DNA of 64,000 nt from Calendula officinalis. Taxonomy: Eukaryota; Streptophyta; Magnoliopsida; Asterales; Asteraceae. Positions 10,792 through 22,795 of this stretch are shown here, piece after piece; the first letter of the stretch is position 1; each line of letters opens with the position of its first letter. The stretch spans positions 48,790,407 through 48,854,406 of the forward strand of contig OY970820.1 in the NCBI GenBank assembly GCA_963853835.1. Reading direction: 5' to 3'. A program made the translations under genes and the position numbers. The notes below the pieces were generated by a model. It worked only from the letters and a program-made list of their open reading frames with translations. It had not been told where the DNA came from and did no database searches.

Positions 10792-13700
10792 ATGGCAAGA
10801 TCCTCAGAAACTGAAGAACCAAATAAAGAAATATGGTACATGGATAGTGGGTGTTCCAGGCACATGACAGGCTGTGAATCTCTTCTTAAAAACTTCACAG
10901 AAAAAGCAGGTCCTAAACTTGTCTTTGGTGATAACTCTTCTAGAAAAGGAGTAGGCCAAGGAAAAATCTCTAACGCGTCATGTGCGTTCAAGAAGGTTCT
11001 GTTTGTATATGGATTGAAGCACAATCTGATAAGTATCAGTTAGCTTTGTGATGCAAAATGCATGGTTCTTTTGACTGATACAAAAGGATACATCATTGAT
11101 CCAGAAGGAACAGTGGTTATGGATGCTCCAAGGAAAGATGATATGTATATCCTCGATATGAATTTTGCATATCCTGAAAAGGTATTATGTTTCTTCGCCA
11201 CCGCTCCATCTAACGTCAACTTGCTTTGGAACAAAAGATTATCTCATTCAAAATTCAAAAATATAAACAACATTAGCAAAAGATGCTTAGTTGAAGGGCT
11301 TCCAAAACTCACTTTTGGTAAAGATAAATTGTGTTCAGCTTGTGAAAAAGGAAAACAGCACAGATCGTCCTTCAGATCCAAAGTAATCTCAGCTTCAACA
11401 GCTTGTCTGAATCTAATTCATATGGATCTTTTTGTGATCGTCAATGTAGAAAGTTTGGGTGGAAGGAAAAGGTACACATTGGTCATTGTGGACGACTTCT
11501 CTAGATTTTGTTCGGTGTTCTTTCTAAGATTCAAAAGTGAACCCGGAGAAGAGATTATCAGTTTTATCAAAAAGACAGTAAGCCTCTTTGTTCAAACTAG
11601 AAGTATCCGAAGTGCTCGAGGAACTGAATTCACAAATATCACTCTTGAACACTTCTGCAATGAAAAAGGTATTTCTCAAAACTTCTCAGTCCCAAGAACA
11701 CCAGAACAGAATAGTGTAGCCGAAAGAAAGACCAGAACATTAATTGATGCAGCTAGAACTATGCTAAATGAAGCAACGCTCCCAAGTCAATTTTGGACTT
11801 AGGCGGTTCATATTGCCTGTCATACCCAAAATCGTGTGGTTATCGTTAAAAGACACAACAAAACAATCTATGAAATAGTAAAATCAAGAAAACCAAATAT
11901 TGAATATTTCAGAGTCTTTGGATGTTCTTGTTTCATTTTAAATAACAAGGAGCATCTAGGAAAGTTCGATCCTAAAGCCGAAGATGGAATTTTTGTCGGA
12001 AATGCGGAACAATCTAAAGCAGACAGGGTCTACATTCTGAACTGATCCACATTTAAAGAAATTGGTCACGTTACTCGTCTTTTTCCACCTCAGATAACCA
12101 AAGTGATGACTCATGTAATACCCCCATATCTCAAACTCCATTAACCGAAAGCACTCCTTTGAATGAAGTTGAACCTAACTCTCTGATTCGAAACCAAGAT
12201 GCTGCCACTGAAACTGTTTCTATACGCACACCAGATACCATCCAGCTCCACATTCAACTACCTCCTTTGTCTCCTCTACAACCTCTTATTATTCAAGATG
12301 ATGAACCCGGTCCTTCAAACCAAGTGTCAACCTTATGTAATAAGAAACATCCTATCAACCAAGTTATTAGAGAATTGAAACAAGAAGTTCGCACTCGCAA
12401 TCAGCAAGAAAGTGCTAATATTTGTCGATTTGCGAGTTTTGTTTCGATTATCGAACCAGAGAATGTTAAATAGGATCTGGAAGATCCTCACTGGTATCTT
12501 CTATGCAGGAAAAATTGCAGAAATTCGAAAAGAATGACGCCCGGACCCTTGTTCCACGCCCTTCAGATACAAACGTAATTGGAACAAGATGGGTCTTCAG
12601 ATATAAACTAGATTAAGATGGAATTGTGATAAGAAATAAATCAAGACTAGTGGCACATGGATATAGATAGGATGAACGCATTGATTTTGTCGAATCATTT
12701 GCCCCTGTGGAAAGACTAGAAGGAATTCGCATGTTCCTGGCATATGCCGCCTTCAGAAACTTTAAAGTTTATCAGATGGTTGTCAAAAGTGCTTTTCTTA
12801 ATGTTAAACTTCAAGAAATTGTCTTTGTGAAGCAACCTCCTGGGTGTGAAGACCACAAGCATCCTGACTATGTTTATCAACTTGAGAAGGCTTTTTACGG
12901 TCTGAAACAGGCTCCTAGAGCGTGGTACGATACCCTATCCCAATTTTTGTTTAAAAGTGGAACAATTGATAATGCCCTATTCATCAGAAAACTCAAATCA
13001 AATGTCTTGTTGGTTCAAATATATGTTGATGACATCATTTTCGGATCCACAAATGAGGTCACGTGTCAAAAGTTCTCTAAAATGATGACAAATAACTACG
13101 AAATGAGCATGATGGGAGAATTAACATATTTCTTAGGTTTACAAGTCAAGCAGTTTGAAGATGGCATCTTCATCAATTAGGAGAAATATGTTTTTGAGTT
13201 TCTCAAGAAATTCTATTTACAAAAATGTTCTGAATGAAGACTCCGATGGCCACCAAACTGAAACTAATTGAAGACCTCTCCGTGAAATCTGAAAATCCCA
13301 CATCATACAGAGGAGTGATTGGATCATTACTCTATCTGACAGCAAGCAGACCTGAAATCATATTCTCCACTTGTGTATGTGAAAGATACCAAGCCAATCC
13401 AAAGGAGTCTCTTATGCATGCAGTTAAGCGAAAGCGTACTCCTAGTCTGGGCCGCTGGTACCAAAAAGAACATATTTTCTCTCGTTGAATACTCGGATGC
13501 AGACTATGCGGGATGCAATCTGGATCGGAAAACTACCAGTGGAGGATGTCAATTTCTTAGGGGCAAACTGATAAGTTGGTCAAGCAAAAAGCAATCATCA
13601 GTTTCTACTTCTACGTGTGAGGCTGAGTATATCGCAGCCAACGCATGTGTTGCTCAGATTCTGTGGATGAAGAATCAACTTTCAGATGTTGACTTGCATT

Positions 13701-13945
13701 ATGAGACGGTCCTTGTTTTCTGCGACAACACCAGTGTCATTGCAATCACCAACAATCTTGTCTTTCACCCTCGAACAAAGCACATTGGTGTCAGTTATCA
13801 TTTCATTCGAGATCATGTTGTGAAGGGCGATGTTGAGGTCCATTTTATTCCCACTGAACATCAACTTGCCGACTTATTTACTAAACCTTTGGATGAATCC
13901 AGGTTTAATTATCTAACTGGAAGGCTTGGTATGTTAAATGCCTGA
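10792..13945 (+). pseudogene. pol: Element B: decayed Ty1/copia pol
   Basis: Collinear fragments of one pol. They run: protease region WYMDSGCSRHMTG (10830), GAG-pre-integrase, integrase (11062-11802 then 11836-12045), a linker (12159-12473), RT (12540-13180, YVDD near 13025), and RNase H (13480-13945, DADYAG, CEAEY, FCDNTS) ending LGMLNA. Stops and shifts separate the pieces (for example at 11041, 11800, 12043 and 13178). Catalytic positions are also lost: the second integrase Asp is Ala (RSARGTEF) and the first RT Asp is Val (QMVVKSAF). No gag or LTR is visible. It is related to, but clearly older than, elements A and C. Confidence 0.85.
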
Positions 13946-14837
13946 AAACATATCTTTTTCAAATAAATGGATATGATCACTTGAAATACTGGAATGTCAC
14001 CTGAGTACTCAGCCTGGTTTCAGCGTTTCATTATTATCAGATACCGGGCATTTTTTTCAGTTAAAGGGATCAATTTAACAAAATTAAAATCCGTTAGACC
14101 TAGCTCCATGAAAAATAATAGGGGAAAGTTAGGGTCAGATTCGTTGGTGGTAATGGTGAACTATCATTTCAAATGTTTTATTGAGACCCATGAGCAGCGG
14201 GTGCCTAAATCACAGATATGCAGTTAGCCTTTCGTTAGTTAGACTCAATAAAACTGTTGAAATTTTAGGCTTATAGTTATCTTTGATATTTATAATTTGA
14301 TATCAGTGTGTGGTCATACTCTAATCTTTGAAGAAGTTTTTGTATCTTTCTTAACCACTTCCTCAGAGTCTTCAATCTTTCACACCTATGTTATGTGAGT
14401 TTTTGCAACAAAAAAAAATAAATAAAAATATTATCGCTCTTCAGATGGCCCACTCTTTCGGATACTCTTCTTGTTCAGATGTTTCACTCTCTCAGATACT
14501 CTCCTATGTCAAGATCTATCTGAAATATTTAAGATTTACGAACTTTCAGCGGGTCATGAGGTGGCGCATATCTATTGGACCTATCTATAAAAGATACTCG
14601 AGTGCCATTGGTCATTACAGCCGCTTACATTAAATGTTAACGTCTCGATGTCTTTTCCCGCCTCATTACCCTGCAGACTTTATTGACAACCCCCATCACA
14701 CCAAGCCTACCTACAAATACCACCTCATCACCACCACACGATCTCTTTACGTTTTCAAATTCCAACCGTCGATCTAACATCTCTCTCTTTCTTTCCCAAA
14801 ATTCATCCAATAGCCTTCACATTTCCATCTCATTTTC
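13946..14837. other. Non-coding sequence downstream of element B
   Basis: No convincing coding region. It contains CTAAATCACAG at 14207-14217, matching the start context of the A and C accessory ORFs, and near 14710-14790 a TACAAATA followed by CT-rich leader-like sequence. It may be a remnant of an accessory-ORF promoter, but no ORF follows because an LTR interrupts at 14838. Confidence 0.35.
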
Positions 14838-15609
14838 TGTTAGGTCACAACAACCCTAGTTTGTTTATTAATTAGATAGAATTAATATACTTAGGACAAA
14901 TAATGTATTGAACGCAAGATTTAGTCAAATGTAATATTCCACTAAGTGTGGCTTGTTGCGGAATAACAAAACCACTGATCAATTACACTAGTATGTAAGT
15001 GTAAAGTGAATTGCTGAGTACTACCTTGCCAAGTGATCTCTATCTATAGTGTTATAGAGATCTTATAAAAAGGGCAAGGAGTAGTTGAAGGACTAATATA
15101 AGGAAAATGAGACAGATCAAAGGGATTTGATATGGTCATGTAAACATGGAAATTTTTACTCAGTCCTTCTACTCGGTATTGGGTTTCAGTACGGAGCTCC
15201 AATGTTCTCAAACCCACCTTTATCCCAACAACCCCATGATGAACAGAGAGGAACCCGATGAGGGAAGTGGGGCTCAAGTGATTCACCGAAGCGACGAGAC
15301 CTTGAAAGCAGCTTTTTCAAGTGTCGCGGGAAGGCATTCTCTTACATCAGAAGTACATTCTGACTTTCTATTTAAATAAAGGAAAGACCTGAACGAAAAA
15401 GAAGAAAATGGTAGAGAAATTCGGGTTTTTAGGGCCTGGAAGGAGGGGAAGCTCTTCTTGGACTAGGAGGGGAAGGGATGTGAGTGGCCAATACTGCCCA
15501 CTCAGTATTGCACCGAGACTTAGCTATTTTCTATTACATATTAATCTAAGCTAGTCTAGGTTGTCTTGTTATCCTAAGATCCTAATGGGTAAGGCTTTTT
15601 GGCTTAACA
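14838..15609 (-). repeat. 3' LTR of A-family fragment A2, carrying an insertion
   Basis: TGTTAGGTCACAAC at the left end and GGCTTAACA at the right end match the element A LTR across both halves. A minus-strand polypurine tract TAGGGGGAGAT abuts it at 15610-15620, so this is the 3' LTR of a minus-strand copy whose body lies to the right. It is longer than 496 bp because of a 284-bp insert (15204-15487). Confidence 0.8.
15204..15487. mobile_element. 284-bp unidentified insert in the A2 LTR
   Basis: Absent from the element A LTR at the matching place and flanked by CCAAT on both sides (15199-15203 and 15488-15492), which looks like a 5-bp target duplication. The ends lack TG/CA and inverted repeats are not evident. 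A 46-codon open stretch runs through its middle (ending at 15379); its origin is unknown and a captured gene fragment is possible. Confidence 0.4.
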
Positions 15610-16625
15610 ATCTCCCCCTATCTAATGATAACAAGACAACATTTACAAAGAGAAGTAAATAAACAAAACAAAGAAAAAATTAAGAAGCTCTCTGAATCTT
15701 CTTTTTTCATCTAACAGCAAAATCTTCTTCTTCATTCTCTGTTGATGGACTCATGCTCATAAAAGACTAACTGCTTTATGTGGAAAAACTCATATTTCTT
15801 CTTGAGTTCTTCCCTTCTGTTGTGTAGAGCAGTGACAATCTTCTTTCTGAACCAAGAATTGGTAATCATCCATTTCAGTCCAACCAGATGACTGATATGG
15901 GCCTTCTCCAGATCTGCTTCTATTATGAAGAACTCCTTATCTTCTGAGTCATTATACATATATCCAGAGGGGGATATATGACACTCTTCTGATCCTGGAA
16001 AACAAGGTTAGGGAGAACATGGTATTTCTAGAAAAACTTGTAAGTATGAAGGCACTCTTGTCTATTCTTTCGGTATGCTTCAGTCATAACACGTAGTGCC
16101 CTATACTCTCCTTTAAATAAGATCCCCTTTTCAAAACATATTTCTGAAACATCAATGATCTCATCCAAGATTACTTGATAAGTCTGGTGATCCTGATCCA
16201 GTCTTGAAGGCTCATGTTTTGGATATCATGAAGAAAAATCAGGTCCTAAACTTGCCAAGTGCACGTTGCAACAATAGATCCGTTGATCATTTTCATTTTG
16301 ATTTGGTTCACATCAATGTTCAGCCAGTATATGTCCCTCACACTGAGAAATTCTTTGTTTCTCAGTACATCCAACCTTGTTTCCCTGTACCGTGTTTTTT
16401 GGGCAACTGAATTCTAGTATTGTTGTCGAAGGTCAGCTCCTTTCCTTCTTGTTCTCTTAGATCTGGAAGGTATGTCAGTATCAGTGTCAGGGCCAGTCTC
16501 TGGTTCTTTAATTCCAAGAGCATGCTCGTAGAAGAATCTTTGTGCCTCATCTTCAATTTGTTGTGCAGTCTTCTTTGTGAAGGATTTATGTGCACAGATA
16601 AGTACACGTGTCACCATGTCCAATG
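15610..16625 (-). pseudogene. A2: PPT and degenerate C-terminal exon of an A-type accessory ORF
   Basis: Minus-strand reading gives pieces (16607 to about 16250, then 16140 to 15732) that align with the tail of element A exon 2. For example, YWLNIDVNQIKMKM here matches HWLNLDVNKVKVKL in A, and both have the DTDTD stretch. Stops interrupt it at several places. The last 75 codons (15959..15732) end about 110 bp before the PPT, which suggests where the complete A accessory ORF stops. The right edge is a rearrangement junction with C1. Confidence 0.6.
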
Positions 16626-16656
16626 TTATAAGGCACTAAAGGGTCTACAAATCAGA

Positions 16657-17605
16657 TCTATGTCGAGACATTATTTTTGGGTCTACAAATCCGAAATATT
16701 GCAAGCGTTTTTCCGATCTCATGGTAAAACGCTTCGAAATGAGCATGATGGGTGAGATGAACTTCTTCCTAGGTCTTCAAGTTCGTCAACTTCCAACTGG
16801 CATCTTCATCAATCAATCAAAGTACATCTCTGATCTGTTGAAGAAGTATCTCATGGACGATTGTAAACCTATCTCAACACCGATGTCCACGACCGCCAAA
16901 CTACATGCCGATCTCGATGGTAAACCGGTAGATGTCACAAACTATCGGGGTATGATTGGATCACTCCTTTACTTAACGGCGAGTCGTCCGGATATCATGT
17001 TTTCAACATGCATCTGTGCTCGGTATCAGGCTGCTCCCAAAGAATCTCATTTTCTGGCAGTCAAACGAATCTTCCGCTACCTGAAAGGCACCAGAGATCT
17101 TGGTCTTTGGTATCCCAAGGAGACTTCTTTTGATCTTTCTGCCTTCTCTGATGCTGATCATGCTGGGTGCATGTTGGACAGGAAGAGTACATCTGGGGGA
17201 GTTCAATTTTTGGGAGATAAGCTAGTCAGCTGGTCATCAAGAAAGCAAAACTGCGTCTCACTATCAACCGCTGAAGCAGAATATGTTGCCGCCGCTAGCT
17301 GTCTATCCCAGGTGATATGGATGCAATCACAATTAAAGGACTACGGCTTTTCCTATAGCCGCATTCCTTTATATTGTGATTCCAGAAGTGCAATTGCAAT
17401 ATCTTGCAATCCAGTTCAACATTCTAAAACCAAACATATCGATCTTCGATATCACTTTATCAAAGATCATGTTGAACTGGGCAATGTTGAATTGTACTTC
17501 GTATCCACCGATTTTCAATTAGCTGATTTGTTTACCAAAGCTTTGGACGAAAAACGCTTTAATTATCTTGTCTCAAAGCTTGGTATGCTAAATCTCAAAA
17601 CTTAA
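16657..17605 (+). pseudogene. pol: C1 RT/RNase H tail
   Basis: From 16721 there are 294 open codons: the RT end (MSMMGEMNFFLGLQV), then RNase H with DADHAG, AEAEYVAA and YCDSRSA, finishing KLGMLNLKT. The part before 16721 matches C2 but a two-base loss breaks the YVDD box, and everything upstream is gone. It is nearly identical to 45113-45997 of C2, yet lacks the CGA-to-TGA stop seen there. Confidence 0.8.
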
Positions 17606-17888
17606 TTGTCTTCAATTCGTATTTTTAAATTGTTAAATCGTTGCATTCTTCGTATCATCACTATGGCTTTCAAGAATCTCGTCTTGAAACCCGGTCGTCA
17701 AACAGTCGTCACCTGTCAGTGGAGAGATTTCACTCATCTCATCAGTATCGGGGGAGCTGATGCAGCGTTCCTTACTTCCGTTTCTCGACAGTCATTAGGA
17801 GTTTTCCTTTATTTTTAACTAAGTTTTTAATTTCATTTAATTTTTAATGATTTCATTTACTTGTGTTTCTTTTGTTTTTAAATCAATA

Positions 17889-17918
<30 letters not shown>
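17606..17918 (+). other. Non-coding spacer with poly(A) run
   Basis: Matches C2 after pol (45998-46258) at first, then AT-rich DNA with about 30 consecutive A residues (17889-17919). No coding potential. Confidence 0.6.
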
Positions 17919-17922
<4 letters not shown>

Positions 17923-18164
17923 AGTTCATCGGGCCGAACTTCTACTGTTCCCGGCCCGAAGTTCTTAGTCGGTCAAGAAGTTCGGCTCGAACTATTCACC
18001 TATAAATATGCCAGCCGAACTTCACTATTCCCGTACACTCATTCTCGACAACACACACGAATACACCGGCGAAACACATAGTTAAGCACGAACTTCGATT
18101 CTCGTGTTCAAATCTGCTAGATTCTGTTACCACTCACTCGTAATCCCTTCTACCATCAATCTCG
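17919..18164 (+). promoter_or_regulatory. Internal promoter and first UTR exon of the C1 accessory ORF
   Basis: Three ordered copies of the family C word precede a TATA box: GGGCCGAAC, CCCGGCCCGAAG and TTCGGCTCGAAC. TATAAATA follows at 18001-18008, then an ACACAC-rich leader and a strong donor CTCG/GTAAGA at 18164/18165. C2 keeps the same order, spacing and donor at 46265-46511, though the two copies differ at many other bases. This reads as a Pol II promoter for a transcript that skips gag-pol. Confidence 0.6.
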
Positions 18165-18847
18165 GTAAGATCTCACCGTTCAATTCATCTGTTTAACAGT
18201 CCTTGAACCAGAATCGATAGATTGACTGTTCGGCTTTTACTAGGGTTTCAAAATTTGGTGAAATCGATTCGATCTAGGGTTCATTGTTTATCCTCGTACA
18301 CCTAGTATGCTCGTTTAGGAAAACCGAACCCTATTGGCCAGTTTTTACTGTTTAAATCGATCTAGAAATCCCAGATTTGAAAAACAGTTGCATGAACCCT
18401 AGATCGTAAAAGTCTTCGGCCCGAACTTGTGTTAGAAGTTCGGCCCGAACTTGTATCACAAGTTCGGCTCGAACTTGTGTCACCACTTCGGCCCGAAGTT
18501 CCTAAACAACTTCGGCCCGAAGTTCTCCCTCAATGTTGTTCGACCCAAAGTTGTAGCATGTTCGGCCCGAAGTTGTTACTGTAGCTCGGCCCGAACTTCT
18601 TTTAAGTTTTTTTATTTTTATTTTAATTTTATTTTCTTTATAATTATAATTTACTAATTTTTATTTATTAAATATTTTTAATAAACTTAAAATTTTTATA
18701 TTATTCTTATATTTTAAATACTATTAAAATTACTTTGAACCTTCTCGTCTCGATTAGTGTGAAACATCATCGTTACATTTCTTTTATTAACACTGTGCAC
18801 TAACTTTAATCATTTTGTGCCATGTGTTCTTAGTGTCTAAATCACAG
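18165..18847 (+). other. 5' UTR intron of the C1 accessory transcript, with repeat array
   Basis: Starts GTAAGA and most simply ends at AAATCACAG just before the ATG at 18848 (alternative acceptor CTTAG at 18830). About eight copies of TTCGGCCCGAA or close variants lie at 18415-18600, followed by AT-rich sequence. The exact acceptor is inferred. Confidence 0.5.
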
Positions 18848-21800
18848 ATGGCAGCACAACATATCATTGACGAGAACACCCTGGTTCCTCCATACAGGCT
18901 CAAACCCATGGCGGAGAACAACCCCTACTGGTCACCGGAAGAAGAAGTCTCGTTCTCCATCAACTACCCGATTCATTCTCATGTTCTCCAACGCCATCCT
19001 CTCTTCTACTCAATAAATGCCAGACCATCGGTTCCAGCGGTGTATGTACAACAGTTCTTTGCCAACCTAACCTTGGTGACATCAACAACCCCCTCACATT
19101 TCGAAACCATAATTGATGAACAACAAATTCACTTTACAAAAGATGATCTTTATGACATCTTCCACTTACCTCGTGCCGACTCTAGACCACCACTGACTGC
19201 ATTTGAACCACAGCTGCCATTCGAGGAAGTGTATCTCGGAATACACGACCTAGGTCTAGACCTTCCTCGGCACACTATTGACCTCAGAGAATTCAAGAAG
19301 AAAAATATGGCACGGAGCTGGTCCCATGTCTTCACGATCTTTAACCACTGCATGACAGCAAAGAAAGGTGGTCACGACAGGGCATCAAAAGAAGTTCACC
19401 GTGCCTATCATGCCGTGTGCTACAACCGCCACTTTGACTATGCTGCCTACTTGTGGGAAGAATTCAAGCTCTCCAAATCAAAGGAACCGGCATTTCTGCC
19501 ATACCCGAGGTTCTGGGCAATTATGATAGAACATTTCATGGAGAGATACCAAAACATTCATACCAGAGATGTTGCACGAAAATTCATACCATCGAGCGTT
19601 AATTTTCTAAGGGGCAACAGTGGTACAACTGAAGTCAATGAGGCCGCGATCCCACTCCCACTCCTTAAAATCGCAAACTTCAATCTTGATAGTGTGAACC
19701 ACTACCGGGCTCTTCATTATCCTGACTGGACACCCGAAGGAGCACCTCCTGCTCCAGATCAACCAGCTGCTCCTGCACATCAAGCTGCCCCAGTACAACA
19801 ACCACAAGCTCAACCACACCAACCACCACCTCAACCACGTCCTAGACGTAGACAGGCTGAACAGCAACAACCACCGGCTCACCAACGTGCTAAACGACCT
19901 CGAACTTTTTCCAGCGGTGCCTCAGTAAGTGGGTCGGTTGCCACTACCTCATCTGAACAAGTTCTTCCTCCGCCAACTCGACCCATCATACGACAACCAC
20001 AACAACCAGCTGAACCGTCCTCTTCTTCATCATCAACAGACTCAGCTGCAACGATATCTGATCGACCAGGTTCACCACCATCACCACACGGTCCACCTTC
20101 ACCACCACAACAAGGTCCACCTTCACCACCACAACAAGATCCATCTTCACCACCACCACAAGGATCCCCAAACCCCTTTGATGATCCTATCTTCACGGAT
20201 CCCTCTCCACCACACACCCACCAACCAATCACATCAACAATTCCCACTACCACAACATCTGATCCTCCTATCTCATCCACCATCCCAACTACCACAACAA
20301 CAGTCCCCCCACTATCATCCACAATTCCAGCCTCCACAATCACTTCTCCACCAGTTACAACAACAATCCCACCAGTCACTACTACACTCTCACCAGTCAC
20401 AACCACCATACCACCAGTCACAACCACAATCCCACCAGTCACTACTACACTCTCACCAGTGACAACCACCGTACCACCAGTCACAACCACAATTCCATCA
20501 GTAACCACCACAATTTCACCGCCTATAACAACACCTCCAATACACACATCACTTCCCTCATTCTGCACAAGTGGTACTGCCTCGAGGGTCGATACAACTC
20601 CTCCTGCAACAGTTGTAATGACTCTCCCTCAACAGTCTACATCATCCGAGGCTACCACTACCACAACAACTGAAATGCCAAATCCAGAAATGCAGATCAT
20701 CCCTCATCTCACCTCCACAATCCAATCACTCAGTACGAGGTTGGAAAACCTTGAGGGTAGGCTGGCAACTGTTGCTCCTCTTCCACCGGCTTCTGATCCA
20801 CTTAACCGAGAAATGCTCCTGGCAGCATCCCGTTCATTTACAATTGAACAAATTAAAGCGATGTTCAACTATCGCTTAGAAGAACTGGTCGAGCCATGCA
20901 ATCCAGGATCCCTTTTATTCAGAAGGCCTGGTGACCCTGAGGATGATCCTCAGGGAGGAGGACAGAGAAGAATACTAGAACACGGGGGATCCAGTTCTCA
21001 AACTCAAGGAGGTACAAGTCAATCTCAACAACAACCCAGCTCCTCTCAACAAACACAGGGAGGAGGACAACAAGACTATGAATACTTTCATGACTGGGCG
21101 GTTGTTGAGTTTGATTACGATCAGGTGCTGAACGTTGAACCACTCAACCAGTGGCGAGTAGATGAGAGTGAAGACATCTTGCCCCAAAATAACCGTAAAT
21201 CCAGTGAGATGACTGAAGCCGAAAAACTTGAATCTATGTGTCATCTCCAATCTATAAATTTTGAGGTTGAGAACAATAAAAACGACAATGTTCAACAGGT
21301 TCTGAGAAAAGAGGCGGACACAGTGATTGATTTACCTAGTGACCCGGAAGAAGACAATATTGTGAGGGATGCTTTTAACGAATCAACTCAACCTGCCACC
21401 TCCCCTTCAAACGATGACTCCGACAGCGACAAAACAGGGGAGGATGAACCATTTGACGTCAAAAGATATCCTTTCACCCGAGAAAATTATCATCGTTACT
21501 TCCGGAACTACGATCAACTGGTCGCCGCCAGAACTCCAGCACCGGAACCACCAACTGCCTCTCCTACACATGATGTGCCGGTATTATCATATAGCGAGAA
21601 GAGAGCGGCGGATAAAGCTAACAAACGCCGCCTGAAGATCTCCAAAGCGTGCCTCTTCCAACAAGTTAAAATGCCATTTGTTGAAGATCGCTTCTCTGCT
21701 ATTTTCCAGGAGACAGAGCTGCCTGTAATCTATCAGGATTTATACAAAGAAGTGGTACTGCCTTTCCGAGAAAAGAACATGTATTACCTTACAATGCATT

Positions 21801-22609
21801 ACCTTAGGGGCAAAACTGATCGATACAGCAAATTCCCGATAACATAACTCCTGGAGATAACGACCGACCACTTCTCAGGCTACTACTGGTACACAATCTT
21901 CCATATTCGCAGAGCAGATGATCAACTGTACACAATTACTGAAGGAGACTTCTATATTCTTGAACCTCGAGATATAGAATTTCTTTACAACACAGTACGC
22001 TTACTACCAGACACGCCTCATCCAATTAAAAATCATGCGAGAAATTTCGCTCAGGCTGCTCTGAAGCGCTTCATGCTTGTTAAAACATTAGCTGCTCGAA
22101 TGGAAGATGTGCAGATGGCTATTGAGAGTGGTACAGCAAAGGTTCACTTAGCTGCTCCCTACAGATCACTTCCCTCCGAGATTCAAACTCGAAGAACAGT
22201 TGTTCTAGGTGAACCCAACTTGGGAATGACTTACACGAACTGCTTCAAAGAACGAGTCTTCTTTCGTGTGTCAGACATTGCCAAGTACTGTGACGGCACA
22301 TTGAACATCCTCAAGAAGAAATTGGAGAAAAAGGGGAGGCACATGAACAGAGATCCCAGCAACCCAGAAAACACCTCTCTTCGAAGCAATATTGACACAC
22401 TAATCACTGCCATTAAGGAAAGACTAAGCTGGCGAATAGTGATTAGGCATTTTGAGGTTCACCTGGGTGTACGACAAAGAAGAAACACGCCTACCTACAC
22501 AACTGAAGTTCCTAACATGCCACTACCTTTCGGTCAATATCATGGGCTAAGATGGCAGGACGAATCAGTTAATCGCCAAAAACCGTATGAAAGACGTGGG
22601 CGGCATTAA
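18848..22609 (+). pseudogene. C1 accessory 3' ORF, intact except for one in-frame stop
   Basis: The frame is open from 18815; the ATG at 18848 (MAAQHIIDEN) is preferred because it follows the probable splice acceptor and shares AATCACAGATGGC with the element A ORF. A TAA at 21845-21847 interrupts it, then the same frame runs 254 more codons to 22609. The C2 copy matches the extreme C-terminus, so the end is real. Order: a globular N-terminal domain (about residues 20-270) homologous to that of element A; a Pro/Gln-rich linker; PPVTTTI heptad repeats; a Gln/Ser-rich acidic region; and a C-terminal globular region (about 880-1250), part of it beyond the stop. No zinc finger, nuclease motif, signal peptide or membrane helix is evident. 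Function unknown; a DNA- or RNA-binding regulator is a guess. Confidence 0.7.
20340..20525 (+). repeat. 21-bp coding minisatellite (PPVTTTI heptads)
   Basis: About eight tandem 21-bp units encode variants of PPVTTTI or SPVTTTL inside the accessory ORF. A looser Pro-rich repeat (SPPQQGPPSPPQQ) precedes it at 20090-20165. The repeats also create a long spurious antisense frame. Confidence 0.8.
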
Positions 22610-22795
22610 CATTCAAATGCTGGGATGCACTTCACCTGTTCCACTTTGGCTTCTGATCAAAACAGATTCAGGACCCGCTCTTATAGGAAACCACAAATCT
22701 CAATCAAGCTTAACCGCAAAACCTCTCCTTCAACCCTCCAACGATGTATAAGGTACGTTTCTACAACTGACAACTTTTCAATATCTTTGTTTTGT

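Noticed and set aside
14203..14230. Accessory-ORF start after element B
   Set aside because: Only the CTAAATCACAG context is present; no open frame follows, so it is noted but not called as a gene.
19879..20568. 229-codon minus-strand frame made of VVVTGG repeats
   Set aside because: Antisense of the PPVTTTI repeats; the codon periodicity of the repeat keeps the frame open. No independent support.
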